Of a stretch of 64,000 nt of DNA, positions 1 through 7,978 are shown in pieces. The position numbers were made by a program, and so were the translations under genes. A model generated the notes under the pieces. That model was not told the origin of the DNA and ran no database searches. It saw only the letters and a list, made by a program, of their open reading frames with translations. Source of the DNA: Streptomyces sp. GKU 895. GTDB lineage: Bacteria > Actinomycetota > Actinomycetes > Streptomycetales > Streptomycetaceae. Numbering within the stretch: the first letter of the stretch is position 1; every line of letters starts with the position of its first letter. The stretch lies in assembly GCA_002027195.1 (NCBI GenBank), contig MWJO01000001.1, positions 1 through 64,000 of the forward strand, written 5' to 3'.

Positions 1-276
1 GGGGTGGGGCGCCGGGTGGGCGGGGCTCAGCTCTCCGGCCGCCAGCCGGTCCAGCAGCAGGGGGATGGAGCGCTGACCGTGTTGTTGGGTGCCCCGCACC
101 ACGACCAGGACGGAGATCTTGCCGCCCTTGTGGCAGGCGTGCAGGGCTGGTCCTCGAAGGGGGCGCGCGCCTACTCGGCGTGGCTGTCCGCCGCCCGCCC
201 ACGGCGTGGGAGCAGCCGAAGAGGCCGCTGGTGTCGGCACCGAAGAGAGCCTGACCGGCATCCCTGATGCAGAAGC

Positions 277-822
277 TCAGCCGGCTGTGGTGGCCAGAGC
301 CTCCTTGGCCTGGCGGATGCGCCACTCCTCGATCCGCTCCTGCTGTTGCTGGGCTCGTTGGAGCAGTGTGTCGAGCCGGGCAGCGTCCAGGCGGTCGTCG
401 GTTGCGCTGAGCTGGCGCAGGGTCTGCCAGGCGGCCGCCTTGCCCTCGATCCCCAGCCGCAGGGCTTCGAGGTCCAGCACGGTGCCGAGCGGCGACGGGC
501 GTACCAGGTGGCCGTTGGGCTTCAGCCGTCCTAGCTTCTCGCCGGCCCAGCCCGCGCACACCTTGTAACGGCGCGCGGGGACGCCAAGGTCTCGCATGAT
601 GTCCAGAAGCGCTTTCCGGTCCTGGGCGATCTCGGCCGCTACGGGCTCGATCGCGCGGCCGAGCGCGGAACCGCGGGCGGTGCGCGCCAGGCGGGTGGCG
701 CGCTCGGTGCCGGCGGTGGCGCCGGCGAGGTGGTCGTTGAGATAGATGCCGAGCAGCTTCGTGTCGGCGCCGCGCCCCGTGGAGCGGCGCTGGGCGACAC
801 CGGAATGCGAAAGGGTGCTCAT
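277..822 (-). CDS. Hypothetical protein, 181 aa
   Basis: I do not recognise a named family. The protein is charged and probably mostly helical, with a Gln-rich stretch near the C-terminus (RAQQQQERIEEWRIRQAKEA). It has no signal peptide or membrane segment, so it is likely cytoplasmic. The ATG at 822 is preceded by an AGGAGG ribosome-binding site about 7 nt upstream, which supports this start. Its coding quality is much better than that of the eroded sequence to its right. It stands alone, with no operon partner visible in the window. Confidence 0.7.
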   Translation of the reverse strand: MSTLSHSGVAQRRSTGRGADTKLLGIYLNDHLAGATAGTERATRLARTARGSALGRAIEPVAAEIAQDRKALLDIMRDLGVPARRYKVCAGWAGEKLGRLKPNGHLVRPSPLGTVLDLEALRLGIEGKAAAWQTLRQLSATDDRLDAARLDTLLQRAQQQQERIEEWRIRQAKEALATTAG

Positions 823-1230
823 CTGCAGCCTCCTGGGGTTGCCGGGGTCTGCCGGTGTGGGAGCGGTGGATCAGTGCGCGCCGACATCCGCGCGGCGGCC
901 GTCGGCCTCCGCCCAGAGGCCGAGGAGCCAAGCCGGCACCGTTTCCCTCTTTGGTCCGCCTCCGCCGTCACGGGTACCCGGTAATCCCGCGGAATGTTCG
1001 CATCGGCCACGCCTAAACGCTGGTGCACGGCTGACCGGGCACGGACGTCGTTCCGCGTGGTCCTGGCCCCGGCCGGGTGCCCGGGCCTACGTGGAGATCC
1101 GGGGCCCGGCTGGCCAAGTCCTGGGTGCGGCAACGCTGTGAGCACCAGGAGAGGGACCGGCGAGGCGATCACGCCGAGAGCATGGGCATGCAGGGGAGTC
1201 GATGCGCGTGGTGACGTGTGGGCCGGTGGG
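823..1230. other. Intergenic stretch, no gene recognised
   Basis: Open frames occur on both strands, but their translations are low-complexity Arg/Pro/Ala strings typical of antisense frames in high-GC DNA. Nothing matches a family I know. The right part may be the lost 5' end of the decayed DUF2071 gene that follows. Confidence 0.4.
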
Positions 1231-1715
1231 CCGGAACACCGTGTGCGCCTGTCGGCACTGCGGGCCGGCTGGCTGACACAGACCTTTCTGCACTGGGCGT
1301 ACGCTCCAGAACTCATCCAGCGCCTGCTGCCCGACGGGCTCACGGTCGCCACCTATGACGGGCACGCCTGGGTGGGGCTCACCCCGTTCGTCATGGCCGA
1401 CGTGCGCCCTCCCGGCTCCCCTGTGGCACTGGCCGCCCTTCCGGAGACCAATCTGCGCACCTACGTGCGTGGGCCGGGGGACCGGGAAGGGCTGTGGTTC
1501 CTGTCGATCGAGGTGGCCAGCCCGGTAATGCTCGCTGGGAGACACCGTAGAGCACGAGCCGTGGCCGCTGCGCACGGCCCATCTGGACGAACTTGCCGAG
1601 TCCGTGACCCGTGCGGCAGGGCTACCCCGGCCGGCGAAGAGCCGCTGATGCAATTCTCCGGCAGGGTGCACAAGATCCGCCTCGATCTCTCACGGGCCGG
1701 TGTGGCCGCAATTGA
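1231..1715 (+). pseudogene. Decayed YqjF/DUF2071 family protein
   Basis: The translation from about 1249 (RAGWLTQTFLHWAY, then LLPDGLTVATYDGHAWVGLT, MADVRPPG, ETNLRTYV, GLWFLSIE) reads as the N-terminal half of a DUF2071 (YqjF) protein. Near 1530 the frame is lost. The C-terminal signature (EHEPWPLRTAHLDEL, AAGLP) continues in another frame after an apparent loss of roughly 100 codons. The tail PLMQFSGRVHKIRLDL then returns to the first frame. Family members are about 230-250 aa and intact, so this copy carries an internal deletion plus frame changes. Molecular function is unknown for the family. No convincing start codon was found. Confidence 0.65.
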
Positions 1716-1725
1716 GGAGGCAGCG

Positions 1726-2166
1726 ATGAACCCCCATCTGGGTGGCCCGACCCCAAGGGCTGTTCAACCTGGTCGGCGGCGGCTGGCCATTACTGCACTT
1801 GCGCCGCTTCGAGTGGGTCTTCGGCCCCAAGTCTGAGAAGTGGCTGCAGCAGACGACCGCCGCACTGCTCGCCACGGCAGGCTCCGGCATGCTGCTCGGC
1901 CGCCCACGGCCGCCGGGCTCCGGCAGGCTCGCCGCACCGGTGTGGGGACTGCGCTGACCCTGCTGACGATCGACCTTGTGTATGTGCCGCGACGCCGCAT
2001 CCGCCCGACCTGCCTCCTGGACGCGGTCATGCAGGCCGGATGGCTGACGGCATGGCTGCGCTGCGGCCGACTGACGGGGCCCGACTGGCCGGTCAACTCC
2101 GCCTTGACCGGGAGCCGGTCGCGCTCGGCTAGGGCGCCGGAGCGGGGTGCGACGCCGGCGGCGTGA
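1726..2166 (+). pseudogene. Frameshifted small membrane protein remnant
   Basis: A GGAGG site at about 1716-1720 precedes ATG 1726, but the convincing protein sequence (GLFNLVGGGWPLLHLRRFEWV, FGPKSEKWL) reads in the frame of the GTG at 1742. From about 1935 the related continuation (TALTLLTIDLVYVPRRRIRP, LLDAVMQAGWLTAWL) is in another frame, so at least one indel interrupts the gene. Two hydrophobic stretches suggest an integral membrane protein. It lies directly after the DUF2071 remnant and may have been co-transcribed with it. The family identification is from memory of similar Streptomyces hypotheticals and is tentative. Confidence 0.5.
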
Positions 2167-2257
2167 GAAGCCGGGTCAGCAGCAGGCCGAGGATGATGCT
2201 GCGCCGGGAGAGGCCCACGGCAAGGTCGGGCACGTCTGTCCGTGGCTCGCGGTGGCC

Positions 2258-2737
2258 TCATCGGTCGGCGCCGTCGACCGGAGCGTCCTGCCATCCGGGC
2301 AAGGCCAGTTCGTCGTCGCGAAGCGACCAGGTCGGAGGCTGTGTGGACGGCGGTGCGGCAAGGACTCGCAGCTGCTGGGGCCGGTATTCGTCGCGTGCGT
2401 CCTCGACGCTGAAGCCGGCCGAGGACAATACTGCGGCGATCGCCTGCATCATCGCGGCGCCGACCGCGTTGGAGTGCCGCAAGACCGCATCGTCCAGTTG
2501 CTTCAGCCGGAACGCGCGGCTTGCGCAGGCCTGCAGGCGAGGGCTTGTCGTCCAGCCCACGAACACGCCGCCTGCCGCGTCGGCACCGTCATCTACCTCT
2601 ACATCGGCGCCACCGGCCAGGATCGTGTTCAGACCTGGTGCAAGGACGGGCAGCCCAGCGGCCGCCAGCTCGTTGCGGACCTTCCAGGACAGCGCCTCAA
2701 GGGCCGCGGACTCTTCAGCACTCACTCGTTCGAACAC
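2258..2737 (-). CDS. Hypothetical protein, 159 aa
   Basis: No family recognised. This is an acidic soluble protein with a helical first third (ESAALEALSWKVRNELAAAG) and a C-terminal part rich in Pro and Trp. It starts with GTG at 2737. The amino-acid composition is normal, and the overlapping plus-strand frames are clearly shadows. It is convergent with the decayed membrane gene on its left. No signal peptide or TM segment is visible. Confidence 0.6.
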   Translation of the reverse strand: MFERVSAEESAALEALSWKVRNELAAAGLPVLAPGLNTILAGGADVEVDDGADAAGGVFVGWTTSPRLQACASRAFRLKQLDDAVLRHSNAVGAAMMQAIAAVLSSAGFSVEDARDEYRPQQLRVLAAPPSTQPPTWSLRDDELALPGWQDAPVDGADR

Positions 2738-2849
2738 ATACTCAATCTAAAGCGTGTTGCAGAGGACCGTGGCTGCAGGCCGGGCAGGTGTGATCACGCG
2801 GCTGGGGCAAGTGGTGGATGTGGGCGACGGCCTGCTCTCGCCGCACACC

Positions 2850-2887
2850 TACGCCCGTGACCATCCGCTACGCCCGTAACCATCCGC
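2850..2887. repeat. Tandem 19-bp repeat, two copies
   Basis: The unit TACGCCCGTGACCATCCGC is followed immediately by a second copy with one mismatch (GTA for GTG). It lies about 110 bp upstream of the minus-strand gene that starts at 2737 and has no known role. Confidence 0.6.
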
Positions 2888-3306
2888 CCAGTTGAAGAGT
2901 CGATCGCATCAATTAGCCCATAACGGCACATGTCACCGGGCTCCCGCTACGGTCGAAGAGCAGGTGTCACCCCCTGGAGCAAAGCACGCAACCCGATCCA
3001 GCGAAGAACGAGGACTACTCGCTGATCTCGGTTCGGCTGCCGGGCGAACGCCGAGAATGACACGAGCCTCACCATCTCTCCGCGATCGATAGGGGCCGCG
3101 CTGAACGCGACCTCATTGACGGCGGGGCAGTGAACTCCGCTTGACCAAGCAGTACTCAAGAGCATTCCGGCTTCATGAGGCGTGGATGCGCTACTTGGTG
3201 CTGGCAGCGTGGGAAGCAGGGTGCTGTCATCTCCGACGTGCACGCTCCCTGATTACGGGGTCAGCAACCTGGCGCCACCGCCACGGGATGATCCAATCTG
3301 GCACGC
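2888..3306. other. Intergenic stretch, no gene recognised
   Basis: Short frames on both strands have no recognisable motifs. G+C dips slightly here compared with the coding regions. The right end presumably holds the promoter of the gene at 3307. Confidence 0.4.
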
Positions 3307-3828
3307 ATGGATTGGTTGCCACTGCTCTCCACCCTGGCCGGGGCCGCGATCGGGATCGTCGCCACTCTCATCGCCGATCGGAACCGGTGGAAGCGCGAGG
3401 ATGCCAAAGAAGCCCTTCGGCTGCGGCTCGACATCTACACGCAGTACACCACCACCGTGAAGGTCCTCGGTGAAGCCCTGCGAGCCCTGGCCAAGCGGGA
3501 GTACCCCTCCGACGACGAGCGGGCGCTTGCGCTGCGCGAGGCATTTCGGGATTCGGGCATAGGTGTCGCATCAGAGCGGATGTGGCTTGTCGCGCCCGAA
3601 CCCGTCGTCAAGGCCTCCAACAGTGTGTTCCACTGCCTGCGACGCATCTGCGACGCTTACATCGACGGCACGGCCGTCGGCAGTCCGGAGGATCGCGCCC
3701 ACTGGGAGGCGCGCGGCAAAGCAGCGGCCAAGATGCGCAAGTTGATGCGTGAAGACCTCGGCGTCGGTCCACTCGCCGAACGCCACAGCCCCCTTGTCGA
3801 CGACTACAGCAACCCCGCCGCGCAGTGA
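3307..3828 (+). CDS. Membrane-anchored hypothetical protein, 173 aa
   Basis: The first 20 residues (MDWLPLLSTLAGAAIGIVAT) form one transmembrane anchor. A basic helical cytoplasmic domain follows (DRNRWKREDAKEALRLRLDI), with Tyr/Trp-containing helices to the end. The layout resembles small single-pass Streptomyces proteins with an N-terminal anchor and a long helix, whose function is unknown. It is probably monocistronic and convergent with the acetyltransferase gene. Start ATG 3307 puts the anchor exactly at the N-terminus. Confidence 0.7.
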   Translation: MDWLPLLSTLAGAAIGIVATLIADRNRWKREDAKEALRLRLDIYTQYTTTVKVLGEALRALAKREYPSDDERALALREAFRDSGIGVASERMWLVAPEPVVKASNSVFHCLRRICDAYIDGTAVGSPEDRAHWEARGKAAAKMRKLMREDLGVGPLAERHSPLVDDYSNPAAQ

Positions 3829-4088
3829 TCGTGACGATCCCGGTGAGGTGCTTGCCGGCGTAGCGCGGCCAGTGCGTCTCGGACGTGAAGCCGAGCAGCG
3901 ACTGGGCGAGCGCGGGACACACGAGCCCGGAGTCAGGCAACGCCGGGAGCATGCCCAGCCATCGTGGTCCCGCCAGCTCGTCCGTTCCCTTTCGCGCCCG
4001 TAGGACTTCAGACCTACTCGTCTAACCCGACCAATGGAGACGGGGAGGGGCTGCTCAGCACTCGTAGCGGCGCGGGAGCGGCCCCCGC

Positions 4089-5023
4089 TCACAACCGGCG
4101 GGTGAACTCCTGGCGGTCGGCGAAGTTCTCGTAGCCTGCCCGTTCGAAAGCCATGATCATGGCGATGTTGGCCGCGTCGCAGTCGCCGCGGATCTCCTCG
4201 GCGCCCGCTTCGACCAGCAGCCGCGTGCCGCGGGCCACCACCGCCGTCGCGTAGCCGTTGCCGCGGCAGGCCGGAGACACAGCCACCAGGCCGATCACCG
4301 CGGTTGAGGCGTTTCGGGCGGGGAGGCTGAGGGCGGCAGGCGTGCCGTCCGGAGCGTAGCCGAGTTCCCACCACGAGGGCTCGTACGAGAACTCCTCCAT
4401 GTCCTCGAAGACGCTCTCCGCCGCACGCCGGGCGCCATGCCGGGCGACCCTGGCAGCGAGTTGGGCGTCGGCGCTGGTCGGCAGCGTGTCGGCGAGGAGA
4501 GCGATGAACGGTTCACGGCCGAGACTGGGCAGGGAACGCCAGGTCAATCGGTCATCATGCGACGTGAGTTCTCCCCCTGAGCGGCGGCGGAAGCGGCGAC
4601 CGTCGCGGGCCCGCTCGAAGCCTGCCAGACGGAGAAGCTCGGCGCGCCGTTCCGGCTCCGCCTGGTACTGCGGCGGCTGCGTCGGCGAGTCGATGACGTG
4701 CTCCAGCTCCGTGGCGCCGAGCGAACCGGCCAGGGCGACGGCCTCGGCCAACAGCGCCCGGCCGGTGGCCAGGCCGGGTTCGTCCCACGGTGTCTCAAGG
4801 AGCACCAGGGCCATCGGGACGTCGTTCCCGGGGAGGGTCCATAGCGCGGTGGCTGCGGTGAGCCGACCGGCCTCGTCCTCCGCGACCAGGCACCACTCCG
4901 GCCGGTGCACTTCTTGGCAAGCATGTCGGTGAGGTAGGCGGCCGTCCCGGCATTGCGCTCGGGCTGGCCGGGGTGCTGGACGAGGGCAGGCAGTTCGTCC
5001 GGGCGCGCTATACGTACAGGCAT
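4089..5023 (-). pseudogene. Tandem GNAT N-acetyltransferase, frameshifted
   Basis: The C-terminal half has the GNAT acetyl-CoA loop (GLVAVSPACRGNGYATAVV, with the R-G-N-G-Y-A signature) and the later NIAMIMAFERAGYENF segment. The N-terminal half resembles a second, degenerate GNAT domain. The natural start is ATG 5023 (MPVRIARPDELPAL). That frame runs to LTDMLAKK, and the rest (VHRPEWCLVAEDE onward) is in another frame, so a one-base indel lies near 4915. Without it the protein would be about 310 aa. The substrate is unknown. This is either a recent pseudogene or an assembly error, because the rest of the gene is well preserved. Confidence 0.75.
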
Positions 5024-5162
5024 GTACTGGGATCATCCCGTCTCTCGATGACGTAGCTGGCTTTGCATGAATCGCCGCCCAGCGGCACCGGCTGGCGTTG
5101 GACCCCATCTGGCCTATCGGCCGTGGTCCTGGCCTGGCACAGGGCGGTGCGCTGTAGGCCTC

Positions 5163-5672
5163 TCATTCCACCGGGTAGCGCACCACCAACACCCCCTCCA
5201 CATCCCCTCCCACCGCCTCGTACAGATGCGGTACATCCGCTGCCCAACGGGCGTGTCCGCCCGGACCCACCTCGGACGGGGCGGAGGCGGGACCGACCCG
5301 GGCCGTGCCGCTGAAGACCAACAAGTGCTCCTCTGTGCCCGGCACATGAGCGGCTGAGCGCTGCACCGCGCCGCTCTGAATGCGGATGCGATACACCTCC
5401 GACACCGCAGCCGCGTCCTTCACGCGGTCCGTCAGCACCGCGTGCACAGCCGCGCCCTGCACCGGTGCGGGGCCGACGACCGTGCTCAGCGGCGCCCCGA
5501 GAGCCGTGGTCAGCGCGTACAGCGTCTCCAGGGTGGGATTGCGCCGGCCGGTCTCCAGTTCCGAGAGCGTGCCCTTGCCGACGCCGGAGCGGCGGGCCAG
5601 TTCCGACAGCGACAGGCCGCCGTCCTGACGCAGACGGCGCAGCCGCTCGCCCACCGACTGGGCCAGGTCCAT
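5163..5672 (-). CDS. XRE-family regulator with C-terminal cupin domain
   Basis: Residues 1-65 form a helix-turn-helix of the XRE/HTH_3 type (VGERLRRLRQDGGLSLSELA, SGVGKGTLSELETGRRNPTL). Residues of about 90-169 look like a small cupin sensor (HVPGTEEHLLVFSGTARVGP, GHARWAADVPHLYEA). At 169 aa the length is a little short for this class, which usually binds a small ligand through the cupin and controls a neighbouring gene. ATG 5672 has GGAGAG about 6 nt upstream. A strong palindrome lies 50-83 bp upstream, so autoregulation is likely. Confidence 0.85.
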   Translation of the reverse strand: MDLAQSVGERLRRLRQDGGLSLSELARRSGVGKGTLSELETGRRNPTLETLYALTTALGAPLSTVVGPAPVQGAAVHAVLTDRVKDAAAVSEVYRIRIQSGAVQRSAAHVPGTEEHLLVFSGTARVGPASAPSEVGPGGHARWAADVPHLYEAVGGDVEGVLVVRYPVE

Positions 5673-5721
5673 AACTCTCCGCCCCTGCCGCGCCGGTGAT
5701 GGATTGTCGTGACGCGACTAG

Positions 5722-5755
5722 CGTTCCACAAACAGAACGTTCTGTAAACGGAACG
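5722..5755. promoter_or_regulatory. Nested palindromic operator upstream of the XRE-cupin gene
   Basis: The perfect 14-bp palindrome ACAGAACGTTCTGT (5732-5745) lies inside a second inverted pair, CGTTCC (5722-5727) and GGAACG (5750-5755), and both share the same centre. Symmetry of this kind suits a dimeric or tetrameric HTH protein. The adjacent XRE regulator is the obvious candidate; this is inference from position. Confidence 0.65.
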
Positions 5756-5777
5756 GTCGTGGCGATGCGCAGGTACC

Positions 5778-6344
5778 GTGGCTCGGGCGGGGTTCGGACG
5801 GCAGCACTTCCAGGTCCGCCGGTCCACGGTCGCCCCACGCCCGTACGCGACCGGTACCAGAGCGCATCCCACGCTCTACTTCGGCGGTGCCTCCGAGGCC
5901 GCCGAGCGGGTGTCGGCGGCGGAGGCGGACGTCCAGCTCTTCTGGGGCGAGCCGCTCGACGGACTCGCCGAACGGATCGACCGGCTCAAGGCGTTGAGCG
6001 AGCAGGTGGGGCGCAGGCACCGGCCGCTGGAGTTCGGGCTGCGCATCACCACGGTGGTGCGCGACACCACGGAGGAGGCGTGGCGTGCGGCCGAGGAGCG
6101 GGTCGCCAGGATGGCGGCGGAGGGCGGGAAGGAACTGACCTGGGCGGGGGACCGCAGGACCGCCGTCGGACAGCGGCGGCTCTTCGACCTCACCGCTCGG
6201 GGCGAGGTGCTCGACACCTGCCTGTACACCACGCCCGGGAAGTTCGGCGGTGGGGGAGCGGGAACCACCTGGCTGGTCGGCTCCGCCGCCGACGGCGCCA
6301 CCGCACTGGAGAACTACTTGCTGCGCTCCCCGGTGGTGGTGTGA
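5778..6344 (+). pseudogene. LLM-class flavin-dependent monooxygenase remnant
   Basis: HPTLYFGGASEAAERVSAAE and the following LFWGEPLDGLAERIDRLKAL match the middle of SsuD-like bacterial luciferase-family monooxygenases (FMNH2-dependent, about 370 aa). The N-terminal half of the family is absent: the first 30 residues are Arg-rich and do not look like the family. Part of the middle also seems missing before the terminal segment YTTPGKFGGGGAGTTWLVGS. I read this as a truncated gene, probably inactive. The XRE-cupin regulator next door may once have controlled it. Confidence 0.65.
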
Positions 6345-6357
6345 TCGCCGGGCGTCC

Positions 6358-6783
6358 TCACCGTCGTGCGGGATCGGGGTCCCGCTCCTGCTGCGCGGTC
6401 CGGGCGTCGAACGTCTCGCGGGCGGCCCGGATGGTGTCGATGTTGGCCTGCGACCAGTCGGTGATGTGCTGGATCAGGGCGCCCACCTCCCGGCCCAGAG
6501 AGGTGAGTTGGTACTCCACGCGGGGCGGCACCGTCGGGTACACCTCGCGGTGCAGCAGGCCCTCGCGTTCCAGGGAGCGCAGGGTCGCGGTCAGCACCTT
6601 CTGGGTCACGCCGTCGAGGCGGCGGCGCAGTTCGGTGAAACGCATGGGCCGGCCGTCCTCCAGGGCCACCAGCACCAGCATGGTCCACTTGCTCGCGATC
6701 ACCTCCAGCACGGCCCGGGTGGGGCAGTCGCGCAGGAAGACGTCCACGCCGCCGTGTTCTCTGAGGTCGAAGCCGGTATCCAT
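6358..6783 (-). CDS. HxlR-family transcriptional regulator
   Basis: This 141-aa winged-helix protein has the HxlR signature: N-terminal Cys in FLRDCPTRAVLEVIASKWTM, then FTELRRRLDGVTQKVLTATL, RSLEREGLLHREVYPTVPPR and VEYQLTSLGREV. HxlR proteins such as YodB and QorR sense electrophiles or quinones through the conserved Cys and repress reductase genes. It is divergent from a quinone reductase with a 66-bp gap, the classical regulator-target layout. ATG 6783 is chosen because it begins the conserved domain just before the Cys. Confidence 0.88.
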   Translation of the reverse strand: MDTGFDLREHGGVDVFLRDCPTRAVLEVIASKWTMLVLVALEDGRPMRFTELRRRLDGVTQKVLTATLRSLEREGLLHREVYPTVPPRVEYQLTSLGREVGALIQHITDWSQANIDTIRAARETFDARTAQQERDPDPARR

Positions 6784-6849
6784 GAGGAACCTCGATATCA
6801 GACAAGTGCCTTCTTCCGCGCGGGGATTGCGGCGGCCGAGGATGAGTGC

Positions 6850-7785
6850 ATGAACCGTATGCGTGCCATCGTCCAGTCCGTCTTCGGCGGCCCCGAGGTC
6901 CTGACGTACACCGAGACCGACGTGCCCGAGCCCGGGCCCGGGGAGGTGCTGGTGCGGGTCGGGGGTGCCGGGGTGAATCCCGGGGACACGGTGTTGCGGT
7001 CCGGGCGGGTGCCCGAGCTGGTGACGCTGCCGTGGACACCGGGGAACGACGTCGCCGGGACCGTGGCGGGCGTCGGCTCCGGGGTGAGCCGGTTCGCGGT
7101 GGGGGACGAGGTGTACGGGCTGCTGCCGCTCTCGCCGCGCGGGGCGTACGCCGAGTACACCGCCGTACCGGCCGCCGTGCTCGCGCCGAAGCCGAAGAAC
7201 CTGGACGTGGCGCAGGCGGCCGCCGTGCCGCTGGTCTCGGTGACCGCCTGGACGGCCTTGTCCGTGCTGGCCGGCGTGCGGCCCGGTGACCGGGTGCTGG
7301 TCCACGCGGCGGCGGGCGGAGTCGGGCATGTCGCGGTGCAGCTGGCCAAGGAACTGGGCGCGCATGTCATCGGCACGGCGCGGGAGGCCAAGCACGCGTG
7401 GCTGCGGGAGCTGGGCGCAGACGAGGTGATCGACTACACGGCCGTGGACTTCCGTGAGGCGGTGGCGCCGGTGGATGTGGTGCTGGACCTGGTCGGGGGT
7501 GCGTACGGGGCGCGTTCGCTGGAGGTGCTGCGGCCCGGCGGGCTGCTCGTGGGGGCGGCGATCGACCCGGGAGTCGATGAACAGCAGGCGGCCGAGCGCG
7601 GATTGCGTTATGTCTGGGTGACGGCCGAGCCGTCGGGGGAGCTGCTGTCGGAGATCACCGAGCGGATCGAGGCGGGGCGGCTGCGGGTGACGGTCGAGCG
7701 GACCTATCCGCTGGCGCAGGCCGCGGCGGCGCACCGGGCGATCGAGGAGAAGCGGACGACCGGGAAGCTCGTGCTGGTCCCGTGA
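6850..7785 (+). CDS. Zn-independent NADPH:quinone reductase (MDR family)
   Basis: The 311-aa protein is an MDR-superfamily oxidoreductase of the quinone reductase type. It has a GroES-like N-terminal domain (PGPGEVLVRVGGAGVNPGDT, PGNDVAGTV) and a Rossmann NADPH site (VHAAAGGVGHVAVQLAKELG), with no structural-zinc cysteine cluster. It probably reduces quinones or enones in the cytoplasm with NADPH. It starts at ATG 6850; a second ATG three codons later is possible. Divergent transcription from HxlR suggests induction by quinone or electrophile stress. Confidence 0.88.
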   Translation: MNRMRAIVQSVFGGPEVLTYTETDVPEPGPGEVLVRVGGAGVNPGDTVLRSGRVPELVTLPWTPGNDVAGTVAGVGSGVSRFAVGDEVYGLLPLSPRGAYAEYTAVPAAVLAPKPKNLDVAQAAAVPLVSVTAWTALSVLAGVRPGDRVLVHAAAGGVGHVAVQLAKELGAHVIGTAREAKHAWLRELGADEVIDYTAVDFREAVAPVDVVLDLVGGAYGARSLEVLRPGGLLVGAAIDPGVDEQQAAERGLRYVWVTAEPSGELLSEITERIEAGRLRVTVERTYPLAQAAAAHRAIEEKRTTGKLVLVP

Positions 7786-7917
7786 GCATGGGATCGGTCG
7801 CAGCCTCGCCGGGGAGGACAGGAGGCTTCGATCGTGGGGGAATCCAGATGCGGCCGCACGAGCCGGTGCCCCCGGCTGTTCTTCGGCAGGGAACGGCTTG
7901 CCGTGCTGCGACGCTTC

Positions 7918-7952
7918 CCGCCCGGTCGTGTGCCGCGGCCCCGACCGGGCGG
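7918..7952. terminator. Bidirectional terminator hairpin
   Basis: There is a perfect 11-bp inverted repeat, CCGCCCGGTCG and CGACCGGGCGG, with a 13-nt loop. It lies between the convergent quinone reductase and fucosidase genes. No U-tract is present, as is usual in Streptomyces. Confidence 0.65.
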
Positions 7953-7978
7953 AAAGGTGGATCACCGGGTGATGCCGG

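Noticed and set aside
1..276. Coding potential on the minus strand at the left edge (HACHKGGKISVLVVVRGTQQ)
   Set aside because: The sequence looks protein-like but has no start or end inside the window, other frames are equally open, and I could not name a family.
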